From assembly GCF_000425065.1 (NCBI RefSeq), contig NZ_AULB01000036.1, positions 1 through 64,000 on the forward strand: DNA of 64,000 nucleotides, written 5' to 3'. Source of the stretch: Actinomadura rifamycini DSM 43936 (lineage in GTDB: Bacteria; Actinomycetota; Actinomycetes; Streptosporangiales; Streptosporangiaceae). Both the position numbers and the translations under genes were made by a program. The notes beneath the pieces are model-generated. The model was not told the DNA's origin. It was given only the letters and a program-made list of their open reading frames with translations, and searched no databases. Below, in pieces: positions 8,676-15,945 of this stretch (its first letter is position 1; each line of letters starts with the position of its first letter).

Positions 8676-10349
8676 CTACACGCGCCGCCAGTCGCGCTCC
8701 GGCAGGCCCGTCTTCTGCGCGACCGGGTTCCACAGCTGGACGAACTGCTGCTTCGCGGTCGTCGCGCGCCGGTTGTCCTCCGCCGTCCCCGGCACCTGCG
8801 CGGCGCTGGGCTTCGGCTTGCCCCGGCAGCCCGGCCGGTTCTGCCGCGCCCAGTGCAGGTACTTCTGGTCGACGTCCAGCGACGCCTGGAGGGCCTGCGA
8901 CAGGGACGTCCGGAGCCGCTCGCCGTTCGGGACCTGGTCGAGCTTCATCTCCCGGGTGCGCTTCAGCTGGTTCTGCCGCCGCTGCGCGACCGTCTCGAAC
9001 CCCTGGATCGCCTGCGGCAGCGTCTTGCACTTCCCGGCGCGGGTGAGCGCCGCGCCCAGCACCGACCGCGTGTTCGTGCTGGCGTCCAGCACCTCGTTCA
9101 TGACCGCCGCCTGCTGCTTCGTCGCCTCGGACACCGGGTCCTTCTGCGCGACCGGCGTGCTCGACGGCGTCGTCCCGGGCTGCGCGGTGCCCCCGGGGGA
9201 CTTCTCGTCGTCGCCCGACGGCCACGCCACCAGCGCCACGGCCGCCACCGCGACCGTCACCAGCGCCGACGCCACCGCGATGAGCACCTTGTTCGGCGCC
9301 GTGCCGCCGCGCTCGGGCGCGCCGTACCCGGCGGGCGGCCCGCCGTGCCCCATCGGCCCCATCGGCGCACCCGGCCCGTGCGCCCCCGGCCCGTGCGGAG
9401 GCGGCCCGCCGTGACCCATCGGCCCGCCCATCGGCCCGCCCATGGGGGCTGCGGGGCCGGCGGGGGCGGGGGCGGGGGTGCCCGGGTCCATCATCGTGCG
9501 GTCGTGCGCGCCCGCGCCCGGCGCGGGCTGCGGCGTCCACACCTGCGTCGCGGCCTCCGGCTCCTGCGGCTTGCGCGGCTGCGCGAACCACGAGTCCGGG
9601 ACGATCGACTCGGTGGGCCGCGGCGCGTCCGCGAGCCCGAACGGGTTCGACGGCGGCGGCGCGGCCGCGGCCGCGGCCGCGGCCGGGAGCGCGGGGCGCG
9701 CGGGCCCGCCGAGCTCCGGGATGTCGACCTCGGGCTCGTCATCGTCGTCGTCGGGGTCGAACGCCCAGGGCGCCGTCGACTCCCCGGTGGCCTCCGCGGG
9801 CCCGTCCGCGCCCGGGACCTTCGGGGTGCCGGACGTGTCCACGAGCCGGTCGCCGGTGCTCGGCATGTCGCGGACCGTGGCGCCCGGCCCCGCGAGGTCG
9901 ATCCCGGTGTCCGGCAGCCCCGGAAACCCCGCCCCGGACGGTACGGGCGCCGCGGGCGCCCCGGGGTTCGACGGCATCGCCGGCACGGACGGGCCGGACT
10001 GCATCGGGTCCGCCGCGAACGGCATCGGCGGTGCGGGCTGCGCGGCTGGCGCGGACGGCACGGAAGGCACGGAAGGCCCGGACGGCATCGCCTGCGGGCC
10101 GGACGGCATCGGCGGCGCGGCGGGCGCGCCCGGGCCGGGCTGCACCGGGTTCGCCGGGGCGGACTGCGTCCAGGACGGGTTCGGCGGCGGGACCATCATC
10201 GTGCTCTCGCCGAAAGCGTCGGCGGCGGCGTCGGCGACCGGCGCCGCGAGCGGCGGGGCACCGGGGGCGTACGCGTCGACCGGCCCGCCACAGTTCGCAC
10301 ACTTGCCGAGCGTCCCGGGCGTGTTGGAGCCGCACGTCGGACACTGCAT
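8676..10349 (-). CDS. Zinc-ribbon protein with long low-complexity linker and TM anchor
   Basis: 557 aa, ATG 10349. The N-terminal zinc ribbon is CPTCG...CANCGG. About 300 residues of Pro/Gly/Ala/Met-rich low complexity include repeats of the MGGPMGGPMGHGGPP kind and poly-Ala. One TM helix (VLIAVASALVTVAVAAVALVAW) precedes a C-terminal extracytoplasmic domain homologous to that of the neighbouring gene, with a KCKTL cysteine and a PGC motif. A cytoplasmic zinc finger on a flexible tether joined to an external sensor-like domain suggests a signalling or assembly role. Same strand as the 7659-8570 gene, probably an operon. No characterised relative recognised. Confidence 0.75.
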   Translation of the reverse strand: MQCPTCGSNTPGTLGKCANCGGPVDAYAPGAPPLAAPVADAAADAFGESTMMVPPPNPSWTQSAPANPVQPGPGAPAAPPMPSGPQAMPSGPSVPSVPSAPAAQPAPPMPFAADPMQSGPSVPAMPSNPGAPAAPVPSGAGFPGLPDTGIDLAGPGATVRDMPSTGDRLVDTSGTPKVPGADGPAEATGESTAPWAFDPDDDDDEPEVDIPELGGPARPALPAAAAAAAAPPPSNPFGLADAPRPTESIVPDSWFAQPRKPQEPEAATQVWTPQPAPGAGAHDRTMMDPGTPAPAPAGPAAPMGGPMGGPMGHGGPPPHGPGAHGPGAPMGPMGHGGPPAGYGAPERGGTAPNKVLIAVASALVTVAVAAVALVAWPSGDDEKSPGGTAQPGTTPSSTPVAQKDPVSEATKQQAAVMNEVLDASTNTRSVLGAALTRAGKCKTLPQAIQGFETVAQRRQNQLKRTREMKLDQVPNGERLRTSLSQALQASLDVDQKYLHWARQNRPGCRGKPKPSAAQVPGTAEDNRRATTAKQQFVQLWNPVAQKTGLPERDWRRV

Positions 10350-10714
10350 CGCTCAGACCTCGCCTTATCGCCGCTTCGCCCACGTCTGCGATCCCGGCCC
10401 GCCGGGCCGGGCGGGTGCCGCTTCCCCCGCAAAGCGCAGGGCTCCCGACAAAAGTAGTGGGTGAGGTCCCATCGGGGCGTCTGGTTGGGAATCTGGCTCA
10501 CCGCACGTCGGGGCTCGCACAGAATCACGAGATCTTGCTACGGGTCAAGATTGCCCGAGCCGGTTTACGCCGAACGTTATGATGCTGCTCACATCACCCC
10601 TCCCGGCCCGATCGGCGTTCCCCGGTGAAGCGGGACGGGCGCGCCGCGAGCGGTACGTGCAGCGGCTAGGCTCGGAAGCGGTTTTCCCCGGCGCATCCAG
10701 AGAAGACGGAGTCA
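10350..10714 (+). other. Intergenic control region, no gene seen
   Basis: 365 nt between divergent genes. It holds a GC hairpin at 10393-10411 (CCCGGCCC, loop GCC, GGGCCGGG) on the side of the zinc-ribbon gene, and a TAGGCT -10-like box at 10667-10672 about 40 nt before murT. A TATGAT box at 10578-10583 is a weaker candidate because no well-spaced -35 is visible. I find no convincing ORF or RNA gene. Confidence 0.5.
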
Positions 10715-11965
10715 ATGAGCGATCTTCCGCTGCGTTCGCAGCTGGCCGTCGCGCTCGGCCGCACGGCCGCGAAGATGTCCCGGCTCGCGGGCCGAGGGGA
10801 CGGCTCGGTGATCGGAGGGCGGATCGGCCTCCGGCTCGACCCCGAGCTGCTGACCAGGCTCGCCCGGGACCGCAAACTCGTCCTCGTCAGCGCGACCAAC
10901 GGCAAGACGACGACGACCCGGCTGATCACCTCGGCGATGACGCCGCTGGGGGAGGTCGCCACCAACGCGTTCGGCGCGAACATGCCCACCGGGCACGTGT
11001 CCGCGCTCGCCTCCTCGCCGACCGCCCGGTACGGCGTGCTGGAGTGCGACGAGAAGTACGTCCCGATGGTCCTGCGGGAGACCGGGGCGAACATCGTCGC
11101 GCTGATGAACCTGAGCCGCGACCAGATGGACCGCGCCGCCGAGATCTGGCTGCTGGCCGGCAAGTGGCGCAAGGCGCTGGAGGCGGCCCCGCAGAGCCAC
11201 GTCATCGCGAACTGCGACGACCCGCTGGTCACCTGGGGCGCGTCGAGCGCGAAGTCCGTGACGTGGGTCGCGGCCGGGCAGCACTGGCGCGAGGACTCGT
11301 GGTGCTGCCCCGAGTGCGGCGGCCCCCTCGACCGGCAGGACACCGACGAGGACAGCGACTGGGCCTGCCGCCAGTGCCACTTCCGCCGGCCGCGCCCCGA
11401 CTGGACGCTCCGGGGCGACACGATCACGGCACCGGACGGGCGCGCGTACTCCCTGACGGGCCTGTCGCTGCCGGGCCGGGCGAACCGGTCGAACGCGCTC
11501 ATCGCGCTCGCGGTCGTCGCGCAGTTCGGCGTCCCGCCCGAGCAGGCGCTGCCGCTGCTGTCGCAGGTCACGTCGGTCGCGGGCCGGTACACGACGGTCG
11601 AGCACGAGGGCCGCAGCATCCGGCTGCTGCTGTCGAAGAACCCCGCGGGCTGGCTGGAGGCGTTCGACGTCCTGCAGCCGCCGCCCGGCCCGGTCGCGCT
11701 GTCGATCAACGCGCAGGGCCCGGACGGGCGCGACACGTCCTGGCTGTGGGACGTCGACTACCGCATCCTGCGCGGGCGCCCCGTGTGGGTGACGGGCGAG
11801 CGGCGCATCGACCTCGCCGCGCGGCTCGAGGCCGCCGACGTGTCGTTCACCGTCATCGACGACATCGACCAGGCCGTCATGGCGGTGCCGCCCGGGCACC
11901 TCGACGTGATCGCCAACTACACCGCCTTCCAGAGCATCCGAACGAGGTACGGCCGTGTCGTCTGA
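10715..11965 (+). CDS. murT: Lipid II isoglutaminyl synthase, MurT subunit
   Basis: 416 aa. Mur-ligase family ATP-binding motif ATNGKTTTT at residues 60-67, and a conserved zinc ribbon insert (C197/198, C201, C218, C221) as in structurally characterised MurT. The C-terminal DUF1727 region ends with the catalytic-triad-contributing part. MurT activates the D-Glu alpha-carboxyl of lipid II and uses ammonia from GatD to make D-isoglutamine in the cytoplasm, before export and cross-linking. Start ATG has GACGGAG just upstream. It overlaps gatD by 11 nt, giving translational coupling of the two subunits. Confidence 0.95.
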   Translation: MSDLPLRSQLAVALGRTAAKMSRLAGRGDGSVIGGRIGLRLDPELLTRLARDRKLVLVSATNGKTTTTRLITSAMTPLGEVATNAFGANMPTGHVSALASSPTARYGVLECDEKYVPMVLRETGANIVALMNLSRDQMDRAAEIWLLAGKWRKALEAAPQSHVIANCDDPLVTWGASSAKSVTWVAAGQHWREDSWCCPECGGPLDRQDTDEDSDWACRQCHFRRPRPDWTLRGDTITAPDGRAYSLTGLSLPGRANRSNALIALAVVAQFGVPPEQALPLLSQVTSVAGRYTTVEHEGRSIRLLLSKNPAGWLEAFDVLQPPPGPVALSINAQGPDGRDTSWLWDVDYRILRGRPVWVTGERRIDLAARLEAADVSFTVIDDIDQAVMAVPPGHLDVIANYTAFQSIRTRYGRVV

Positions 11966-12674
11966 CCGCATCAAGATCGTCTGGATCTACCCGGACCTGC
12001 TCAGCACCTACGGCGACCAGGGCAACACGATCGTCCTGGAGCGCCGCGCGGCGCTGCGCGGGATCCCGACCGAGACCGTCAGCCTGCGCTCGGACGAGCC
12101 CGTCCCCGCCGACGGCGACATCTACCTGCTCGGCGGCGGCGAGGACCGGCCGCAGATCCTCGCCGCGCAGCGCCTCGGCAACGACGGCGGCCTGGCCCGC
12201 GCGGTCCAGTCGGGCGCCGTGGTGTTCGGCGTCTGCGCCGGGTACCAGATCCTCGGCCGCGAGTTCGGCGGCGACGAGGGGCAGCAGCTGCCCGGCCTCG
12301 GCCTGCTCGACATCACGTCGGGACGCGGCGAGCAGCGCGCCGTCGGGGAGATCGTCGGGGACGTCGCGGGGGAGCTGAACGTGCCGCGGATCACCGGCTT
12401 CGAGAACCACCAGGGCGTCACCCGCCTCGGCCCGAACGCCCGCCCGTTCGCGCAGGTCGTGCACGGCGTCGGCAATGGCGACGGCTACGAGGGCGCCTAC
12501 ACCGGGCGGGTCCTCGGAACGTACATGCACGGCCCGGCGCTCGTCCGCAACCCGGGCCTCGCCGACCTGCTGCTCACCTGGGCGGTCGGCCGGCAGCTCC
12601 AGCCGCTGGACGACTCGTGGGCGGGCCGCCTCCGCGAGGAGCGGCTGAACGCCGTCCTGAACGCCGGCGCCTGA
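11955..12674 (+). CDS. gatD: Lipid II isoglutaminyl synthase, glutaminase subunit GatD
   Basis: 239 aa from GTG 11955 inside the murT 3' end. Class I glutamine amidotransferase fold (CobB/CobQ-like). The nucleophile is C94 in VFGVCAGYQI and the catalytic His is H192 in GTYMHGP. It supplies ammonia to MurT for amidation of lipid II. Normal length for the family. A 21-bp perfect terminator hairpin follows 30 nt after the stop, ending the two-gene operon. Confidence 0.95.
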   Translation: MSSDRIKIVWIYPDLLSTYGDQGNTIVLERRAALRGIPTETVSLRSDEPVPADGDIYLLGGGEDRPQILAAQRLGNDGGLARAVQSGAVVFGVCAGYQILGREFGGDEGQQLPGLGLLDITSGRGEQRAVGEIVGDVAGELNVPRITGFENHQGVTRLGPNARPFAQVVHGVGNGDGYEGAYTGRVLGTYMHGPALVRNPGLADLLLTWAVGRQLQPLDDSWAGRLREERLNAVLNAGA

Positions 12675-12704
12675 CCGGCGCCCGACCCGCCCCGCGCGAC
12701 GGCG

Positions 12705-12749
12705 AACGGTCACAGGGCCCGGCGCTCCGCGCCGGGCCCTGTGACCGTT
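12705..12749 (+). terminator. Perfect 21-bp terminator hairpin
   Basis: The left arm 12705-12725 and right arm 12729-12749 are perfectly complementary, with a 3-nt TCC loop. It lies just after gatD. It is the strongest hairpin in the window and is the likely end of the murT-gatD transcript. Confidence 0.85.
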
Positions 12750-12802
12750 GCCGCCATGGTCGATCTCGCGCGCCGCTCGCTCGTCCTCGGGCCGGTCGCG
12801 CC

Positions 12803-12940
12803 GTGAACTCCTACAAGACGCGGACGGACGAGGCGCGGGCCTGGTCGGAGCGTTCCCGGCGGGACTTCGCGGGCCTGTGGCCGCAGCTGTCCTTCGGCGA
12901 CCGCGTCACCGACCGGACCTTGTCCGCCGCGTTCGCCTGA
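12803..12940 (+). CDS. Possible small ORF or gene remnant
   Basis: GTG 12803 to TGA 12940, 45 aa (begins MNSYKTRTDEARAW). It lies between the gatD terminator and the convergent TerC gene. Composition is protein-like (Arg/Asp/Ser/Trp, little poly-Ala), unlike most shadow frames here, but there is no clear ribosome-binding site and I recognise no family. It could be a decayed gene end or chance. Confidence 0.25.
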   Translation: MNSYKTRTDEARAWSERSRRDFAGLWPQLSFGDRVTDRTLSAAFA

Positions 12941-12982
12941 CGGCGTCCGGCCGCCCGGAGGGGGCCGCCGGGCGGCCGGGCG

Positions 12983-13999
12983 TCAGGAGTGCGACTCGGC
13001 GGGCTCCTCCTCGCGCTTGCGGGTCTTGCGGAGCGAGCCGGGCTTGGCCTTCTCCTCCGGGTGCCCCTTCACCCGGATCAGGCTGGCGACGGTCGTGACG
13101 ATGAGGATGGCGAGGATCACGCCGAGGGAGACCGGGGTCGCGATGTGCGGGATGGAGTGCGACACGTCCTCGTGCAGGAACTGCAGGATCAGCTTCACGC
13201 CGATGAACGCGAGGATCGCCGACAGGCCGATGGACAGGTAGACCAGGCGTTCCAGCAGGCCCTCGATCAGGAAGTACAGGGCGCGGAGGCCGAGGAGCGC
13301 GAACGCGTTCGCGGAGAAGACGATGAACGCGGACTTCGTGACGCCGTACACCGCCGGGATCGAGTCGAGGGCGAACAGCAGGTCGGTGCTGCCGACGGCG
13401 ACGAACACCAGCAGCAGGGGGGTCATCACGCGCTGCCCGTTCTCGTGCGCGAGCATCCGGCCGCCGTGGAAGTCGGACGTCATCGGCATGATCTTGCGGG
13501 CGCGGCGGACGACGAAGGAGTCCTCGACGTCGGGCTCCTCGTTGCGGTTCCGGATCAGCTGCACGGCCGTCCAGATCAGGATCAGCCCGAAAACCAGGAA
13601 CGTGAACGAGAACAGGTTGATGAACGCGGCGCCGATCATGATGAGGATCGCGCGCAGCACCAGCGCCGCGCCGATGCCGAACAGCAGCACCCGCTGCTGG
13701 TACTCGTCGGGGACGGCGAACTTCGTCATGATGATCACGAAGACGAAGAGGTTGTCGACCGACAGGCTCTTCTCGACGATGTAGCCCGCGAAGTACTCGG
13801 TCCCCGCCTGGTGCCCGACGAGCGTCCACAGGGCGAGGCCGAACAGCAGCGCGACCGCGATGTAGAAGACCGACCAGAACGTCGCTTCGCGGATGTGGAC
13901 GGCGTGCGGTTTGCGGACCGCCACCACGAAGTCGAGGACGAACAGTGCGAGGATCAGCGCGATCGTCGCGATCCAGGCCCATGTGGGGATGTCCACCAT
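12983..13999 (-). CDS. TerC family integral membrane protein
   Basis: 338 aa from ATG 13999 (AGGAG about 10 nt upstream); an upstream in-frame ATG at 14041 has a poorer site. About 8-9 TM helices. It carries TerC hallmarks: SVDNLFVFVIIM near the N-terminus and GSTDLLFALDSIPAV in the second half, each with membrane-embedded Asp/Asn residues that probably bind metal ions. The C-terminus is a Lys/Arg/Glu-rich cytoplasmic tail. TerC/Alx proteins are linked to tellurite resistance and to manganese export during protein secretion; in this genome a general Mn-handling role is likely. Stands alone; no ter operon nearby. Confidence 0.9.
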   Translation of the reverse strand: MVDIPTWAWIATIALILALFVLDFVVAVRKPHAVHIREATFWSVFYIAVALLFGLALWTLVGHQAGTEYFAGYIVEKSLSVDNLFVFVIIMTKFAVPDEYQQRVLLFGIGAALVLRAILIMIGAAFINLFSFTFLVFGLILIWTAVQLIRNRNEEPDVEDSFVVRRARKIMPMTSDFHGGRMLAHENGQRVMTPLLLVFVAVGSTDLLFALDSIPAVYGVTKSAFIVFSANAFALLGLRALYFLIEGLLERLVYLSIGLSAILAFIGVKLILQFLHEDVSHSIPHIATPVSLGVILAILIVTTVASLIRVKGHPEEKAKPGSLRKTRKREEEPAESHS

Positions 14000-14120
14000 G
14001 CCGACGGGTCTCCTGTGCTCGGGGCGCGTCGGCTGACTCATAACCGATTCCGCGCCGATCAACCGGAACGGCCGGGGCGCGGTGCGCTACATCTCAGTTC
14101 ACGGCCGCGTCCGCGCGGGG

Positions 14121-14483
14121 TCAGTACACGACGGCCTGGACGCCGTCCCTGGTGATCTCCTCGACGAACGTGGGCGCCCCGGCGATGCGGACGCCGGGGA
14201 GGACGTCGTCCGGGCCGATGCCGCGGCGGGCGGCGCACTGCGTGCAGAGCGTCACGCGCCCCGCCGCCAGGACGACCGCCAGCAGGTCGTCGAGGGGGGT
14301 GGCGTGCGGCAGCTCGAACCCGGCGGCCCGGCCGGGCAGCGCGAACCACGCGGACTCGCCGGCCAGCCAGAGCGACACCGGGACGCCGCTCGCGGCGGCG
14401 GCCGCCGCGACCGTGAACGCCTGGTTGCAGCGCTCCGGGGCGTCCGCCCCCGCCGTCGCCTTGATCACCAGAGGACGTGCCAT
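14121..14483 (-). CDS. DsrE family protein
   Basis: 120 aa, ATG 14483. DsrE/DsrF-like fold: KATAGADAPERCNQAFTVA near the N-terminus, a VSLWLAGES strand, and the CTQCAARRGI motif whose Cys could carry sulfur, followed by GAPTFVEEI. Members act in sulfur relay or as soluble oligomeric proteins of unknown role. Monocistronic, divergent from the small membrane ORF at 14568. Confidence 0.8.
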   Translation of the reverse strand: MARPLVIKATAGADAPERCNQAFTVAAAAAASGVPVSLWLAGESAWFALPGRAAGFELPHATPLDDLLAVVLAAGRVTLCTQCAARRGIGPDDVLPGVRIAGAPTFVEEITRDGVQAVVY

Positions 14484-14567
14484 GCACGCAGCCTACAAAG
14501 CGCGGCGTCCGCGGGCGGTGGCCGCCGGGCCCGTATAGTCGTCCGACCGGCGGGCGTGGGAGGTGCC

Positions 14568-14666
14568 GTGGGCGGCGTGGTGAACGCGAGTGTTCTGGTG
14601 GGCGTGCTGGGGCTGGTGGCGGTGGTCGCGGTCCTGCTCGTGGTACGGCTCGGGCGGCTCCGGTAG
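14568..14666 (+). CDS. 32-aa single-TM small membrane protein
   Basis: GTG 14568 to TAG 14666. GGGAGG lies 4-5 nt upstream and a TATAGT -10 box at 14534-14539 is suitably placed. The product is MGGVVNA followed by an almost pure Leu/Val/Gly TM stretch and a basic RLGRLR end, so it should be a one-helix membrane microprotein with a positive cytoplasmic tail. It lies 19 nt before the nitrobindin-like gene. Too short for standard annotation; no known family recognised. Confidence 0.55.
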   Translation: MGGVVNASVLVGVLGLVAVVAVLLVVRLGRLR

Positions 14667-14685
14667 CGCGCTACGCTCGGTTGCC

Positions 14686-15171
14686 ATGGAGCCTGAGCTG
14701 CACCCCGACCTTGAGCCGCTGAAGTTCCTCCTCGGCACCTGGGAGGGCGCCGGCGTCGGAGGCTACCCGACGATCGAGGAGTTCAACTTCGGTCAGGAGA
14801 TGTCCTTCACCCACAACGGCAAGCCCTTCCTCATCTACACGAGCCGCACGTGGATGATCGAGAAGGACGGGACGCTCGGGCGCCCCCTGGCGACGGAGAC
14901 GGGCTACTGGAGGCCGCGGCCCGACCACCAGGTCGAGGTGACGCTGGCGCACCCGACGGGCATCGTCGAGATCTACGTCGGCGACGTCGCGTTCAGCCGG
15001 GTGGAGCTGAAGACCGACGTCGTCGCCCGCACCGAGTCGGCCAAGGAGGTCGCGGCCGGGCACCGGCTGTACGGGCTGATCGGCGAGGACCTGGGCTGGG
15101 CGTACGACATGGCGGCCGTGGGGCAAAAGCTCCAGGCGCACGTGTCGGCGCAGCTCAAGAAGGTCGGCTGA
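14686..15171 (+). CDS. Nitrobindin-like heme-binding (FABP-type) protein
   Basis: 161 aa. The N-terminal LKFLLGTWEGAGVGGYP is the nitrobindin/THAP4-like signature (GxWxGxGxG), and the remaining sequence forms an all-beta barrel. A late His (AGHRLYGL) is a plausible heme ligand. Nitrobindins bind ferric heme and isomerise peroxynitrite to nitrate. TACGCT at 14672-14677 lies 8 nt before the ATG and no SD is present, so the mRNA is probably leaderless. The Fur-family gene lies downstream across a structured gap. Confidence 0.85.
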   Translation: MEPELHPDLEPLKFLLGTWEGAGVGGYPTIEEFNFGQEMSFTHNGKPFLIYTSRTWMIEKDGTLGRPLATETGYWRPRPDHQVEVTLAHPTGIVEIYVGDVAFSRVELKTDVVARTESAKEVAAGHRLYGLIGEDLGWAYDMAAVGQKLQAHVSAQLKKVG

Positions 15172-15188
15172 CCCCGGAGACGGAACGA

Positions 15189-15246
15189 TCCCCGGACCTT
15201 CCCGCTCGGGCGGGTGATGGACGGGACGGGTCCATCGGTCCGGGGA
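15189..15246. other. Three-way-junction-like RNA/DNA structure
   Basis: The outer stem TCCCCGGACC (15189-15198) pairs with GGTCCGGGGA (15237-15246). Inside lie two further hairpins: CCCGC/GCGGG (15201-15214) and GATGGAC/GTCCATC (15216-15236). It sits 17 nt after the nitrobindin-like gene. It could terminate transcription from either side or be a structured RNA element. Confidence 0.45.
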
Positions 15247-15290
15247 CCGGGTAACTGCCTGGTATTCGCCGGTCACCGTCGCGACCGGTT

Positions 15291-15310
15291 GCCGCCGCCG
15301 GGGCGGCGGC
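15291..15310 (-). terminator. Hairpin after the tiny divergent ORF
   Basis: GCCGCCGCC and GGCGGCGGC flank two bases. On the minus strand it begins 18 nt after the stop of the 12-codon ORF at 15329-15367 and would give a transcript of about 100 nt. Confidence 0.45.
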
Positions 15311-15328
15311 GCCGAGGCGGAACGGCGA

Positions 15329-15367
15329 CTAGCGGACAGTCACCTCGCGAGTCCCACTGCAAACCAT
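15329..15367 (-). CDS. 12-codon ORF with near-perfect extended Shine-Dalgarno
   Basis: On the minus strand, GAAAGGAGGTGGTCC (15373-15387) precedes ATG 15367, with 9 nt between GGTG and the ATG. The ORF encodes MVCSGTREVTVR and stops at TAG 15329. The 5' sequence is complementary to essentially the whole 3' tail of actinobacterial 16S rRNA with one G-U pair, far stronger than any other site in this window. A TTGCCC-18-TACGTT promoter lies just upstream and a hairpin just downstream. No gene follows on the same strand, so it is not an ordinary leader of an operon. It could be a translated microprotein or an RNA that engages ribosomes. Confidence 0.5.
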   Translation of the reverse strand: MVCSGTREVTVR

Positions 15368-15399
15368 TGCTTGGACCACCTCCTTTCACGCGTGCCTCG

Positions 15400-15429
15400 A
15401 ACGTATGCGAAGGATCCGGCGTCGGGCAA
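15400..15429 (-). promoter_or_regulatory. Promoter of the tiny divergent ORF
   Basis: Minus-strand -35 TTGCCC (15424-15429), 18-nt spacer, -10 TACGTT (15400-15405). The predicted start of transcription is about 15 nt before the strong SD. It lies back-to-back with the leaderless fur promoter (TACACT 15457-15462). Confidence 0.5.
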
Positions 15430-15468
15430 ACGAATTCCCGGCGCCTTCGAGCGGCATACACTCGGGTC

Positions 15469-15924
15469 ATGGCGGAGCGCGGCACGGAGCGCACGATGGA
15501 GCGCGGTATGGCTGAGTCGTGGCAGCAGGAGCTGCGGGCGAAGGGGTACCGGGTCACCCCGCAGCGCCAGCTCGTGCTGGAGGCGGTCACCAACCTGGAG
15601 CACGGGACCCCCGAGGAGATCTGCACGGAGGTGCAGCGCACCGCGCGCGGCGTGAACATCTCGACGGTGTACCGGACGCTGGAGCTGCTGGAGGAGCTCG
15701 GGCTCGTCAAGCACGCGCACCTCGGCCACGGCCCGCCGAACTACCACCTGGCGGCGGAGGCCGAGCACATCCACCTGGTCTGCCGCGGCTGCCACACCGT
15801 CGAGGACGTCGACCCGGCGGTGGCGGAGGAGCTCGCGGCGCTGCTGGAGCGCGACCAGGGGTTCGAGACGGACGTGCACCACCTCACCGTCTACGGGCGG
15901 TGCAAGGAGTGCCGGAGCGGCTGA
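15469..15924 (+). CDS. Fur family metalloregulator, Nur-like
   Basis: 151 aa from ATG 15469 (leaderless, TACACT 6 nt before); ATG 15508 with GGAG would give 138 aa. N-terminal winged helix (GYRVTPQRQLVLEAV...NISTVYRTLELLEELGLV). His-rich hinge HLGHGPPNYHLAAEAEHIHLVC, and structural zinc Cys pairs CRGC and CKEC. The HLGHG...YHL...HIHLVC layout and ETDVHHLTVYGRC match my memory of Streptomyces Nur, the nickel-responsive Fur protein, rather than Fur or Zur. The flanking nitrobindin and YgfZ genes are consistent with this. Nickel specificity remains an inference. Confidence 0.85.
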   Translation: MAERGTERTMERGMAESWQQELRAKGYRVTPQRQLVLEAVTNLEHGTPEEICTEVQRTARGVNISTVYRTLELLEELGLVKHAHLGHGPPNYHLAAEAEHIHLVCRGCHTVEDVDPAVAEELAALLERDQGFETDVHHLTVYGRCKECRSG

Positions 15925-15945
15925 CCGCCGCATAGTGTGGGGGCC

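Noticed and set aside
15369-15388. Plus-strand resemblance to the 3' end of 16S rRNA (CCACCTCCTTTC)
   Set aside because: No other 16S sequence surrounds it; it is simply the complement of the strong SD on the minus strand.
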